Translations under genes and position numbers: made by a program
Assembly (NCBI GenBank): GCA_946408125.1
Contig: CAMJQW010000003.1
Span: 56,900 to 120,899 of the forward strand
From: an uncultured Fibrobacter sp.
GTDB lineage: Bacteria; Fibrobacterota; Fibrobacteria; Fibrobacterales; Fibrobacteraceae
Direction of reading: 5' to 3'
DNA length: 64,000 nt
Shown: one piece after another, positions 36,867-45,910 of the stretch
How positions within the stretch are numbered: the stretch's first letter is position 1
Layout: every line of letters starts with the position of its first letter
Notes under the pieces: generated by a model
What the model was told of the DNA's origin: nothing
Seen by the model: the letters and a program-made list of their open reading frames with translations, nothing else
The model's database searches: none

Positions 36867-39562
36867 AAGCCACCCTTCCTGAAAATCGTCGAAGCATAAC
36901 TATAGCCATCGCGCTGGATTTTCAGGATATACGTACCGTTACCGAGGCCAGCAATCCCGATGCTGAAGCTGGACTGCCCTGCCGGCAACGCCACGGACTT
37001 CACTAAACGGCCGTTCATCGCGTAAATCCTGGCGGTAAGGCCCTGCGAAAGTGCCGCACCGGAGGCAATTTGCAACTCACCGCCTATCACGCGCGCCTTC
37101 AAGTCGAGATGCGCGGGCATTCTCGCGGCTACCGCCATCGGTATGGTATCCTTCACTTCGGGCTTCGGCTTGTTGCGCAGCAGGCGCACGCCGTAAAGGC
37201 CGCCCACCATGTTGCCCGCACCCGCCTTGAACGTCACGCGGACTTCTTTTTTGCCCTTGATCATGGCGTCGGGAATCGCGTAGATTTCGTTCACGAATTC
37301 CTTCTTGTTCCACTTGCCTTCGATGCTTTCGGTCGCAAGTTTTTCGCCATCGATCATGATGTCAAACGTACGCGAGCAGGATTCGTTGCCCCAGTAGCGA
37401 ACCATAAGGCTCAAGGAATCTTCGCTATTGGTTTCGAGTACGTAGCTAATGGAGCCACCGTCGCCCGCATTGCACTTACCCGCGTCGCGGTAGAATTCAC
37501 CGTTTGCCGTGCCAGAGGTCGTATTTTCGGTTTTCATCTGGTGGTCCACTTCGGGCTGCTGCTCGCCAGGGGCCACCTTGTCAACAGTCTTCTCGTCAAG
37601 CGCAAGAGCCTCTTCCTGCTCCTTCTTCAGGCGTTCCAGAATGGAGGGGTCGGTAAGCACCATCCAGTACATCATGTAGCGGGCATCGTGCACCTCGTAG
37701 AACGGCTCCAGCAGCAGGCTCGCATCTTTCTTGTTTGCAAACAGGTAGGGAGCCTTGAAGTGCATCGGCTCTCCCTTCACGGGTTCCACTTTTGAAGGGA
37801 TATCTTCCTTCTTGCTTGCAAGCATCGGCGCCTGGTCAAGCGATTCAAGCGCACCCGACGCGATATGGCTCCAGCGTCCATCATCGGCAACGAGGCCGTT
37901 CAGGTTTGCGGTTCCCGTCTTTGCGGAAAGCACGATTGGACCATGCAAAAGCGCCACGTAGTCAGAAACATTCGGGAGTTCTTCCACGTGCGTGTACATC
38001 GGGAACAGCACCTCAATCACATCGCCAGACTTCCAAGACTTACCCGCAGATACATAGCTCGACGGGTCAGACTTTTTCACCACCGTATCGCCGTTCACGA
38101 TGACCTTGAACGCATCTTCCTTTACCCAGTACGGATGGCGGATCTTCATATCGAAACTGCCGCTTCCCGTAATGGTGAACTTTGCGCTTTCGCCCTTCGG
38201 AAATTCGGTTTCCTGCTTGATCTTGACGCCCTTCGCCTTCCAGTTCAAAAGCGATGCACTAAACAAGTTCACGTACAGGTCATCGCCATCCTTCGTGTAA
38301 ATGAACTGGTTGTACTTCGCGGGGTTTTCCATACCCGAGCCCACGCAACACCACATGGCGGCATTCACCTTGGAATACACCCGATAATGACGGGGACGTG
38401 CTGGAGTGAAGTACACGTAACCGCCGTGCTTCGGGTGGATTGTCGAAAGGATATGGTTAAAGAGCGCCCGCTCGTAAAAGTCCGCCTGCTTGGCGCTATG
38501 GTCCATGTTGAACAGGCGTTCCGTCAGCTTGAGCATGTTGTAGGTGTTGCAAGATTCCGGGCCTTCGCGTTCTTCCACGTACTTCTTGTGGTTATCGAAA
38601 GACGGGAAATGTTCCGAAATGCTGTTACCGCCAATCGCAATGCTACGCTTGTTCACGACGCGGTCCCAGAAATACTCGGAGCCCTTCACGTAGGTCTGGT
38701 CGCCGGTAAGTTCCGCAATGCGGGCAAAACCCACCACCTTCGGGACCTGCGTATTCGCGTGCACGTTCGTGAGGTTGTCGTTGTTTGCCGCCATCGCATT
38801 CAAAAGCCACTTGTGGGACCAGCGCTTGGCCTCTTTCAGGTACTTGTCCTGCTTGGTGAGCGCATAGGCATCGGCATAGACTTCCGCCATGCCGCCGTGT
38901 TCCGTACCGAGCATCGATTCCATGGCGTTGTCGTTGAGCCCGCCCGTAATCGTGAGGCCCCAGTCGCAAAGTGCAAGGAACATCGTTTTCGCCTGCTCGT
39001 AGCCCGCATAGATGTAGGCGTCGCGCAAGCCCGCATAAAGTTTGTGGATGTTGTACCACGGCACCCAATAGCCGTTCTGCGCGCCCGCATTGCCGCTCTT
39101 GAACTTGAGCCACATCTGCTTGCCGTTGGGCACGCCGCTGATGTACCCCTTGAAATTGTTGTCGCGGGAATTGTAGTCCTGGATGGTCTTGAGTTCGCTC
39201 AGCACGTATTCCAGGCGCTGCTTGACAAGTTCGTCCCCGGTATCTGCATAGTGCATGGCCAGGGCGCTCAGGTAATGGCCCAGCACGTGACCGTCGAGGC
39301 CCGCCCAGTTCGAGAACTTGGTCGCCTTGGGTTTCATGCCCGCTTCTTCATAGAACGGCGCAATTAGTTTGTCCGTATCATAGGAGAGCAGCGTTTCCAC
39401 GTTCAGTTCCTGACGTTCCTTCAGGGGACCACCCAGCAACTGCACGTCGCCCAGCGGGAACATGTCGGAGTAGAGCAGGTCCTGCGAAAACCCCTGCGTG
39501 AACAAGCCGCAAACCGCAGCTAAGGTAATGGCGGCGAGCCGCTTCGTCTTAATACCAAACAT
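36863..39562 (-). CDS. Secreted GH127/GH146-type beta-L-arabinofuranosidase
   Basis: 899 residues. Signal peptide 1-26. DUF1680-type (alpha/alpha)6 domain (about 28-520) with GLDGHVLGHYLSALA, TEHGGMAEV, GPESCNTYNMLKLTERLF and MWCCVGSGMENP. The Glu and Cys residues in the last two motifs match those used for catalysis in GH127. Two beta domains follow, the second (about 680-800; YWGNESCSRTFDIMIDGEKL) like DUF6805 seen in GH146 enzymes. The C-terminal 70 residues (ARIYAMNGRLVKSVALPAG, GNGTYILKIQRDGYS) look like a type IX secretion sorting domain rather than the basic tail of the neighbours. No CBM6. Confidence 0.85.
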   Translation of the reverse strand: MFGIKTKRLAAITLAAVCGLFTQGFSQDLLYSDMFPLGDVQLLGGPLKERQELNVETLLSYDTDKLIAPFYEEAGMKPKATKFSNWAGLDGHVLGHYLSALAMHYADTGDELVKQRLEYVLSELKTIQDYNSRDNNFKGYISGVPNGKQMWLKFKSGNAGAQNGYWVPWYNIHKLYAGLRDAYIYAGYEQAKTMFLALCDWGLTITGGLNDNAMESMLGTEHGGMAEVYADAYALTKQDKYLKEAKRWSHKWLLNAMAANNDNLTNVHANTQVPKVVGFARIAELTGDQTYVKGSEYFWDRVVNKRSIAIGGNSISEHFPSFDNHKKYVEEREGPESCNTYNMLKLTERLFNMDHSAKQADFYERALFNHILSTIHPKHGGYVYFTPARPRHYRVYSKVNAAMWCCVGSGMENPAKYNQFIYTKDGDDLYVNLFSASLLNWKAKGVKIKQETEFPKGESAKFTITGSGSFDMKIRHPYWVKEDAFKVIVNGDTVVKKSDPSSYVSAGKSWKSGDVIEVLFPMYTHVEELPNVSDYVALLHGPIVLSAKTGTANLNGLVADDGRWSHIASGALESLDQAPMLASKKEDIPSKVEPVKGEPMHFKAPYLFANKKDASLLLEPFYEVHDARYMMYWMVLTDPSILERLKKEQEEALALDEKTVDKVAPGEQQPEVDHQMKTENTTSGTANGEFYRDAGKCNAGDGGSISYVLETNSEDSLSLMVRYWGNESCSRTFDIMIDGEKLATESIEGKWNKKEFVNEIYAIPDAMIKGKKEVRVTFKAGAGNMVGGLYGVRLLRNKPKPEVKDTIPMAVAARMPAHLDLKARVIGGELQIASGAALSQGLTARIYAMNGRLVKSVALPAGQSSFSIGIAGLGNGTYILKIQRDGYSYASTIFRKGGF

Positions 39563-39599
39563 CTTTTACCATCCTTTCCCTTTACCAATGCACCCGTAA

Positions 39600-39665
39600 A
39601 AAAAATAGTTCCAGCAATAAGCAAAAAACACCCCTTTCGAAGTTTTACTTTTGACAAGATTGCAA
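39600..39665 (-). promoter_or_regulatory. Operator 8 (one mismatch) plus -10 for the GH127/146 gene
   Basis: TTGCAATCTTGTCAA at 39651-39665, then exactly 43 nt to TATTTTTT (39600-39607). The previous terminator lies upstream of the site. Confidence 0.65.
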
Positions 39666-39677
39666 AAGCAAGGAACG

Positions 39678-39710
39678 CAAAAAAGCATCCCGCCGTTATC
39701 GGCAGGATGC
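39678..39710 (-). terminator. Terminator after the GH27 gene
   Basis: GCATCCCGCC / GGCAGGATGC stem and six T on the minus strand. Confidence 0.85.
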
Positions 39711-39732
39711 CTCATTTATCAGGAGTGAATAG

Positions 39733-41634
39733 TTATTTTACCTGGATGCGTTGGGCAATACCGGAGCCGCGCACCATATACATTCCCTGCGCAAAGCCCG
39801 ATTCCTTGAGCGACGCAGACATATCCCTTGCCGAGGCGCCACCATTCAGGCGTACCTGGCCGAGGAACTTGCCCGTCATACCGAATACATTGACCGGCAT
39901 CGCAGTTTTCTGTGCGAAGTGTGCATCCCTGGAAATCGATTCCTTGGAGCCTCCGCCAACATCGCTGAACTCTATGTAGTCGATGTCCATCCAGTCACCG
40001 GTTACCGTAAAGCGGAGGATGTGTTCGCCTTCGGTCAGTTCCACGTCAGCCTTGACCACGTTGTATTCATCAAAGTTGTCCTCGCCGGAGGTTGCCTGCG
40101 GAACGGCGATTTCTTCGGTAATGTCCTTGCCGTCCATGGAGAGCTTAAAGCTCCCTGTTGTACCGCCTGAAGCCACAGAAGCGTTCATGGTATAAGTCCC
40201 AGCCTTGGCAACCTTCACGGTGTATTCGAGCCATTCACCCGCCTGGTTGTAACCCACAATGATGCCCGTAGCCTTCTTGTAAAGGTCCACACCGGTACCC
40301 GGGCGGTAGTCACTATCGCCACGGTTTTCGGCATCGGTTTCGTTGTAGGTGGTGTTACCCTGACCCACGCCGTTCACGTCGAAATCTTCCATCTCGATCT
40401 TGCCCGGAATAGCGAGAGCCTCGCCCTTGAACGATGCACGCGGAACCGGCTTTAAAACCAAGCGGAGAAGTGCGGAGCCGTGAGCCGGAAGTTCGATAGA
40501 AACGCTGGAACGCGGGCCCAAGTCTTTTTTCTGCCAAGCGTCGCGGACTTCTACTTCGCCTTCGACACCGATATCCGCAAAGGTGCATTCCACAGTCTGG
40601 GTAGAGTTGTTGTTATTGAGGAGAGCCACGGCAAGGTCGCCGTTGCGCAAAGGCTTGGTCCAAACCTGCTTGCCTTGCTTGTCAGAAACGCGGTGGCCCT
40701 GAACGCCCAGGGAATCCTGGTTGATGGCAATCATGTCCTTGTTCAGGTAGAGTTCCTTGGTCTCGTTGCTCATGTTGCGCACGTCGGAACTGATCATGAT
40801 GGGGGCAGCCATAATAGACCACATCGTCATCTGGGAACGCTGTTCTTCGTAAGAGAGACCCCTGTTGCCCACTTCGAGCATATCCGGGTCGTTCCAATGG
40901 CCGGGCTTTGCAATCTGCCAATACTTGTTGTTGGCATCGATAATTTCGTAAACGCCGCGGTACCACGAAGTCGAAATCCATTCGGGACCGATATCGAAAG
41001 TCGTGCGCCAGAGGTTGGCGATTTTCGGCATCCAGTCCTTGTATTCCCACATGCAAATGCTGAACACGATGTCGCGTCCGGAATTGCGGAGGGCCTTGGA
41101 CATGGCGGTGTAATCTTTTTCCTGGGTATTCGGGTCAGAATCGCAGTTGTCGTACTTCCAGTAGTCAACACCCCATTCGGCGAGTTTCTTGGCATCCTGT
41201 TCTTCGTGACCGTTGGAACCGCTCTGGCTATCCCATTTGCTGTTGTAATGGTGGCAAGTACGTTTGCCGCGGTCGCCGTAAAGGCCGAACTTCAAGCCCT
41301 TCGCATGCACGTAATCAGCAATGGCCTTCATGCCGCTCGGGAACGTTTTCGGATTGTTCTGGAGGTTGCCCTGGGCATCGCGCTTGGTATCCATCCAGTT
41401 GTCGTCGAGGTTCAGGTAAATGTAGCCGGCGTCCTTCAAGCCCGAAGAGACCATGGCATCGGCAATTTCCTGAATCTGCTTTTCGTTGATGTTTTCGTGG
41501 AACACATTCCAGCTGTTCCACCCCAGCGGGGGCGTAAGCACCAAACTATCGGGATGTGCCAAAGCCTGGGAGGCTATTCCAAGCGAAACAAGAGCGAAAG
41601 CTCCACCAATAGAGATCTTTTTCAATCCAAACAT
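39733..41634 (-). CDS. Secreted GH27 alpha-galactosidase-type enzyme with CBM6
   Basis: 633 residues. Signal peptide 1-25. GH27 barrel (about 30-300): TPPLGWNSWNVF, YLNLDDNW, GVDYWKYDNCDSD with the nucleophile Asp, and GHWNDPDMLEVG with the acid/base Asp. Antiparallel beta domain (about 305-395), CBM6 (about 405-535; GKIEMEDFDVNG, GYNQAGEWLEYTVKV, WMDIDYIEF) and a basic tail (GMYMVRGSGIAQRIQVK). GH27 also includes beta-L-arabinopyranosidases, which would fit arabinoxylan. I start at ATG 41634, 8 nt after AAGGAG; a GTG three codons upstream (41643) is less likely. Confidence 0.9.
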   Translation of the reverse strand: MFGLKKISIGGAFALVSLGIASQALAHPDSLVLTPPLGWNSWNVFHENINEKQIQEIADAMVSSGLKDAGYIYLNLDDNWMDTKRDAQGNLQNNPKTFPSGMKAIADYVHAKGLKFGLYGDRGKRTCHHYNSKWDSQSGSNGHEEQDAKKLAEWGVDYWKYDNCDSDPNTQEKDYTAMSKALRNSGRDIVFSICMWEYKDWMPKIANLWRTTFDIGPEWISTSWYRGVYEIIDANNKYWQIAKPGHWNDPDMLEVGNRGLSYEEQRSQMTMWSIMAAPIMISSDVRNMSNETKELYLNKDMIAINQDSLGVQGHRVSDKQGKQVWTKPLRNGDLAVALLNNNNSTQTVECTFADIGVEGEVEVRDAWQKKDLGPRSSVSIELPAHGSALLRLVLKPVPRASFKGEALAIPGKIEMEDFDVNGVGQGNTTYNETDAENRGDSDYRPGTGVDLYKKATGIIVGYNQAGEWLEYTVKVAKAGTYTMNASVASGGTTGSFKLSMDGKDITEEIAVPQATSGEDNFDEYNVVKADVELTEGEHILRFTVTGDWMDIDYIEFSDVGGGSKESISRDAHFAQKTAMPVNVFGMTGKFLGQVRLNGGASARDMSASLKESGFAQGMYMVRGSGIAQRIQVK

Positions 41635-41659
41635 CTTTGTCACTCCTTAAAGACTATGG

Positions 41660-41725
41660 TAAAAATACTCCCCAAAAGCGACAAAACACCCTTCAAAAGG
41701 GAAGACGTCATTGATTATTTATCAA
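41660..41725 (-). promoter_or_regulatory. Operator 9 plus -10 for the GH27 gene
   Basis: TTGATAAATAATCAA (41711-41725) is the centre of a perfect 9-bp inverted repeat (GTCATTGAT / ATCAATGAC, 41707-41729). TATTTTTA (41660-41667) follows after exactly 43 nt. Confidence 0.8.
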
Positions 41726-41752
41726 TGACGCGCTTTGAAAAAATGGCGTTTT

Positions 41753-43255
41753 TTAGCGGGAAACGGGCACCAGAAGCGATTTTTCGCCCTTCAGACCGCG
41801 CAGGAAGTAGACCCCCTTCGTATAGCCCGCACTCTTGAGCGCCTCCGCCTCGGTCGCGTTGCGCATTTCGACAATCCCGAGCCTGTGTCCGCGCAGGTCG
41901 AACACGGCATACGCCGTCGGCTGCTCGCGCACAAACTGTACCCCGCGCAAGGCGGTCGTTCCCGTATCGGCGGGGGCTTCCGTCTTCATGATTTTCACGT
42001 TATCGAGCGTAAGCGTGCCGGTGGCGGCGCCCGCATTGAAGCTCAGGCGGCTATTCGTATCGGTCGCGGCCGTCATCTGGAACTTGAACGCGTACGTTTT
42101 CGAGGTCGTCCCGATTTCGAAATTCTGCTTTTCCTTGAGGTACGATGCCCACGGGTCGTTGTGCTGTTCCACGTTCACCTCGAGCGTACGGGCTGCACCC
42201 GCGCTCGCGTCAAAGCTGATTTCGTACCACTGGTCCTTTTCAAGGTGCAAGTCGTGCTGAATCAGCTGCACCTGGTAATTCTCGGTACCGACGGCGGAAA
42301 TATCAAGCTGGTACTTGCCACCCTTCGCCTCGCCTGTCGCCTGCGCATCGCCGTGCACCTGCAAGTCCCAGGCCACAGCACTGGAATCGAAGCCGCCGTT
42401 AAAGATGCTGTCGCGGTTGGTGGGCACCACTATCGCGGGCGGGGGCGGCGTAATGCTCGAGCCGTCCAGCGAGTAGTTCTTCACGAAGTTCCAGATTTCT
42501 ACGCTCGTGTTGACGCTCACGGCTTCGTCCATGGAGTACCAGTGTCCCTTGCCGTCAATGGTCAGCAAACGCACCTCGACGCCATCGGTGCAGCCACTCC
42601 AGATTTCAAGCGACGCGGCAGAGCCCGGCTTGGTCGACGGATACGGCTTGATCTTCTGCGAATTGCTGGAGCACTTCTGCGCGTTTACCCAGCCCTTGAG
42701 GGTATTCACGGTGCTGTTGTAGTTCACCACGTCGTCGGTGGTGCCGTGCGTATGCATAATCGGCATCGCGCGCTTGGGCGAATTCACGCCGCCGCCACCC
42801 GAAACGGGCGCGATGGCCGCAATCTGGTCGCCCATCTTGTTTGCCACATGGTAGCTCATCATGCCGCCCATCGAGAAGCCCGAAACGTACACGCGGTTCT
42901 TGTCGATACCGTACTTGCTATACATCTCGTTGATAATTGCCTTTATGAAATTGATGTCCTTGTCACCACCGATATCCCAGGCCTTGTTTTCGCCGTTCGG
43001 GAACACCACCACAAAGCGCGCGGTATCGGCAATCGATTCCCACTTGGCGGCATTCTTCTGGTAAGGCGCATCCTGGTTCATGCCGTGCATCTGGATGATC
43101 AGCGGACGGTTCTTCTCGATGCCCGAAGGCGCATACACGAGCATACTGCGGTTTTTCCCGTCGACAGTTATATTGTCGGCCATGACGCTACCAAAGAACA
43201 TCATCAGGCAAGACAAGACAAGCCGAATTTTGCCAGAGACTCCAAAACCAACCAT
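41753..43255 (-). CDS. Secreted CE1-type esterase with CBM4/9-like module
   Basis: 500 residues. Signal peptide 1-26. Alpha/beta hydrolase (about 28-275) of the CE1/PHB-depolymerase type: LIIQMHGMNQDA oxyanion region, VSGFSMGGMMS nucleophile Ser, THGTTDDVV acid region and DGKGHWY His. A Pro-rich linker (TPPPPAIVVP) leads to a CBM4/9-like sandwich (about 290-430; SIFNGGFDSSAVAWDLQV, ISFDASAGAARTLEV). A tail ends GVYFLRGLKGEKSLLVPVSR. Likely releases ferulate or acetate from xylan. It begins 17 bp after the GH43 stop, behind AAGGAG, so it is the second gene of an operon with GH43 and has no operator of its own. Confidence 0.85.
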   Translation of the reverse strand: MVGFGVSGKIRLVLSCLMMFFGSVMADNITVDGKNRSMLVYAPSGIEKNRPLIIQMHGMNQDAPYQKNAAKWESIADTARFVVVFPNGENKAWDIGGDKDINFIKAIINEMYSKYGIDKNRVYVSGFSMGGMMSYHVANKMGDQIAAIAPVSGGGGVNSPKRAMPIMHTHGTTDDVVNYNSTVNTLKGWVNAQKCSSNSQKIKPYPSTKPGSAASLEIWSGCTDGVEVRLLTIDGKGHWYSMDEAVSVNTSVEIWNFVKNYSLDGSSITPPPPAIVVPTNRDSIFNGGFDSSAVAWDLQVHGDAQATGEAKGGKYQLDISAVGTENYQVQLIQHDLHLEKDQWYEISFDASAGAARTLEVNVEQHNDPWASYLKEKQNFEIGTTSKTYAFKFQMTAATDTNSRLSFNAGAATGTLTLDNVKIMKTEAPADTGTTALRGVQFVREQPTAYAVFDLRGHRLGIVEMRNATEAEALKSAGYTKGVYFLRGLKGEKSLLVPVSR

Positions 43256-43272
43256 TTCTCGTTCTCCTTTTT

Positions 43273-45591
43273 TTATTTAGCCACCATAATCCGGTGGGCA
43301 AGCCCGTTCTTTGTCCTAATTAGGTAAACACCCCTTTCCGTGACCATTTCCCTCACACTCATCTGCGCTTCGCGCAAGCCAGAAGCCATCACGGAGCCGA
43401 CGAAAGATCCATTCAACGAATACACCCGGTAAGTCTGCAGAGTCTGCACATCGAGGCGCACCGCATTTGCAAGGTCCGTCCCAATGGGCTCCGGATCCGT
43501 AGCGTCCTTGCCCTTCACGAACGTGAAGTAGTCAATATCGAGCCAAGCGCCAGTAACCGTAAAGCGGAGCACATGTTCGCCTGCAGGGAGCGTGACATTT
43601 GCCTTAACCTTGTTGTAATCGTCGTAATTCTCTTCGCCGGAACTTGCTGCCGGCACCGCGATTTCTTCGGTGATGTCCTTGCCGTCCAGGGAGAGCTTGA
43701 AGCTCGAGGTAGAGCCAGCCGCAGCCACGGCCGCGAACATGGTGTAGTCACCTGCTTCCTTCACGTTCACGGTGTATTCCAGCCAATCGCCTTCGCTGTT
43801 ATAGCCCACAACGATGCCAGTCGCTTTCTTGTAGAGGTCAACGCCGGTGCCATTGCGGTAGTCGCTGTCGCCGTGGTTCTCGGAATCGCCGTCATAGTAA
43901 GAGGTACCATCCTTGCCCTTGCCCGGCACGTCGAAGTTTTCGGCCTCAATCTTGCCCGGGAGCGCAACGGCGGGGCAGTTTTCACCGGCGGCACAGAAAG
44001 GCGTCTGCGGTATAGGTTCAGAACCGGCACCGTCAAGATAAATTTCATCATTCACGTCGGTACCGACCTTGAACCAGTCAAAGTCCGCATAGCCGCCAGC
44101 CTGCTTGGTCGCGAAATTGAAGAGGCCCCAACGCACGCCCACGAACATGTGCAGGTCGTAATTGAGCTTCACGTCGCTACCAATCTTTGTCCAGGTATTG
44201 CCATCGGTGCTGTAATAGAAGTATGCGGTACCGCGGTCAATCGGCAGGTCGAAATCGATACGCAGGTAAACCTTGGAACCCGAAAGGGCCTGGCTTGCAG
44301 CCTGTTTTTCACCATCCTTATTACCGGTGTACATCACCACCTTGTAGCTGCCGCCATCTTTAGCAAGCGCCACGAAGCCCTTGTCATCTTGCAGGGCAAC
44401 GAGGCCGGCCATATCGCCATCCTTCATGCCGGTGCCATCGACAAGAGTCCTGCCGGAGCTCTTGGGGCCAAAGGAACGCTGTGTCAAGGTGTTCTTCGCA
44501 GTCACCACGCGGCTATCGGTGCGACTCGTAGTAATGCGGTAGAAGCCCGGATTTGCGGAGAGGCTCCAGTTCTTGTTATCGGGGTTATGGTTGAACTGCC
44601 ATTCGAGAGCAAGTTCGCTAGATTCAAAGTCATCAGAAGTCACCATGCCGTAGCCCGGTAGCGGAGATTCCGGCAAGTCAATCGTGGAAGGAGCCTTGGA
44701 ACCGCTCGTGGGTACGGGCCAACCGTCTTTCCATTCCATCGGGACCAGGTGCGACATACGGCCAACCGGACCGGAATCGCGGAACAAAAGTGCATACCAC
44801 TTGCCCTCGGGAGTGTCAAAAATGCCACCCTGCGCAACGCCGTTATCGGCCAAGAACACCCTGCCGGTATAGCCCGAAAGCAGGCTCTTGGAACGGTAAA
44901 CCACTTCGGTACGGCAGGAGCCATTCGGCCAGGAAATCGTGAACAGGTAGTATTCGCCGTTCACCTTTTCCATGTGCGAGCCTTCCTGCTGCACAATATA
45001 GCCGCTCTTACCGGTTGCCTGGTTCACGCTCACGCCGCCGAGCTTGCCGCTACGGCCACCCTGCTTCACTCCGGTCGCATCGCCATTCAATTCCACATAG
45101 CTGATCTGGTCGCCGCTGCCGTAAAACACCCACACGGTGCCGTCGTCATCGAAGAACAGAGAAGGATCGTGGTAGAACGGGAGCTGCACTTCGCTCCACT
45201 GGCCACTTTCCACGTCGGCGGTCTTGTAAAGGTGAGTTTTGCCCGTCGTATAAGACGGAGTCAGCACGTAGAAGAATCCCTTGTGGTAACGGATGCTCGA
45301 TGCCCAGGAACCCTTACCGTAGGCATCATCGCCATTCAAGTTCATCTTGTTGTTATTGGCGAGAGTCTGGTAGGCATACCCCACCGTGCGCCACTGGGCC
45401 AAATCCGTGCTCTTGAAGACGGGCACGCCCGGGGCAAAGTGCATGGTCGTCGTCACCATGTAATAAGCGTCGTCAACGCGGACAATCGAGGGGTCCGGGC
45501 TATCGACGTACATAATCGGGTTATTGACGGTCGCGGCATAGACAGCGCACGAGCAAACGAGGGCAGCGCCCAAAATCTTCAAACATCCCAT
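43273..45591 (-). CDS. Secreted GH43 arabinofuranosidase/xylosidase with laminin-like domain and CBM6
   Basis: 772 residues. Signal peptide 1-20. GH43 propeller (about 24-320): YVDSPDPSIVRVDD, FYHDPSLFFDDDG and VQQEGSHMEKVNGEYYLF carry the catalytic acids. A beta-sandwich (about 335-525; FESSELALEWQFNHNPDN, YADFDWFKVG) is the domain usual in GH43 xylosidase/arabinofuranosidase subfamilies. CBM6 (about 545-690) and a basic tail (GVYLIRTKNGLAHRIMVAK) follow. The layout resembles the modular GH43 arabinofuranosidase characterised from F. succinogenes S85. First gene of an operon with the CE1-CBM4/9 esterase. AGGAG precedes ATG 45591 by 8 nt. Confidence 0.9.
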   Translation of the reverse strand: MGCLKILGAALVCSCAVYAATVNNPIMYVDSPDPSIVRVDDAYYMVTTTMHFAPGVPVFKSTDLAQWRTVGYAYQTLANNNKMNLNGDDAYGKGSWASSIRYHKGFFYVLTPSYTTGKTHLYKTADVESGQWSEVQLPFYHDPSLFFDDDGTVWVFYGSGDQISYVELNGDATGVKQGGRSGKLGGVSVNQATGKSGYIVQQEGSHMEKVNGEYYLFTISWPNGSCRTEVVYRSKSLLSGYTGRVFLADNGVAQGGIFDTPEGKWYALLFRDSGPVGRMSHLVPMEWKDGWPVPTSGSKAPSTIDLPESPLPGYGMVTSDDFESSELALEWQFNHNPDNKNWSLSANPGFYRITTSRTDSRVVTAKNTLTQRSFGPKSSGRTLVDGTGMKDGDMAGLVALQDDKGFVALAKDGGSYKVVMYTGNKDGEKQAASQALSGSKVYLRIDFDLPIDRGTAYFYYSTDGNTWTKIGSDVKLNYDLHMFVGVRWGLFNFATKQAGGYADFDWFKVGTDVNDEIYLDGAGSEPIPQTPFCAAGENCPAVALPGKIEAENFDVPGKGKDGTSYYDGDSENHGDSDYRNGTGVDLYKKATGIVVGYNSEGDWLEYTVNVKEAGDYTMFAAVAAAGSTSSFKLSLDGKDITEEIAVPAASSGEENYDDYNKVKANVTLPAGEHVLRFTVTGAWLDIDYFTFVKGKDATDPEPIGTDLANAVRLDVQTLQTYRVYSLNGSFVGSVMASGLREAQMSVREMVTERGVYLIRTKNGLAHRIMVAK

Positions 45592-45611
45592 AATTATGGC
45601 TCCTATTACCC

Positions 45612-45677
45612 CAAAAATATTTTCCGGAGACCCTTTTTACTATGGATTTGGCCAAGGTTCTATGGATTTTTTGTCAA
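45612..45677 (-). promoter_or_regulatory. Operator 10 plus -10 for the GH43-CE1 operon
   Basis: TTGACAAAAAATCCA (45663-45677), exactly 43 nt, TATTTTTG (45612-45619). A second AAATCCATAG half-site lies 20 bp further toward the gene, two helical turns away. The rest of 45678-45780 holds no gene I can support. Confidence 0.75.
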
Positions 45678-45777
45678 CGATAGGGCTTGTTTGCGAAAAA
45701 AAAACCGGCAAGCCGAGCGTCGCGGGCAAGCTTGCTTGCACATGACCGAGGCGAAAGGGGTAGAATTTGCGAAGCAA

Positions 45778-45803
45778 ATAAAAACCCCGGCTTGCGCCGG
45801 GGC
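45778..45803 (-). terminator. Terminator after the CE6 gene and small ORF
   Basis: CCCCGGC-TTGC-GCCGGGG stem, then TTTTTATTT on the minus strand. Confidence 0.85.
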
Positions 45804-45826
45804 GTCATGTGTTTAGGAGAAATGTT

Positions 45827-45910
45827 TTAGCCGTAGATAAAGCCCAAGGTCACGGCAATCGCCATGATGAACACTATCTGCTTGACGATGACGAGTTCGT
45901 TACTGTTCAT
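45827..45910 (-). CDS. Putative 27-residue membrane microprotein overlapping CE6
   Basis: A small frame encodes a 27-residue peptide that begins MNSNELVIVKQIVFIMAIAV and ends in TLGFIYG: a short polar start and one hydrophobic helix long enough to cross a membrane. Its ATG lies in the last codons of the CE6 gene (11-bp overlap, different frame), an arrangement that favours translational coupling. The intrinsic terminator lies 24 bp beyond its stop, so it is inside the CE6 transcript. No family is recognised. It could still be a chance frame; conservation in relatives is the test. Confidence 0.4.
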   Translation of the reverse strand: MNSNELVIVKQIVFIMAIAVTLGFIYG

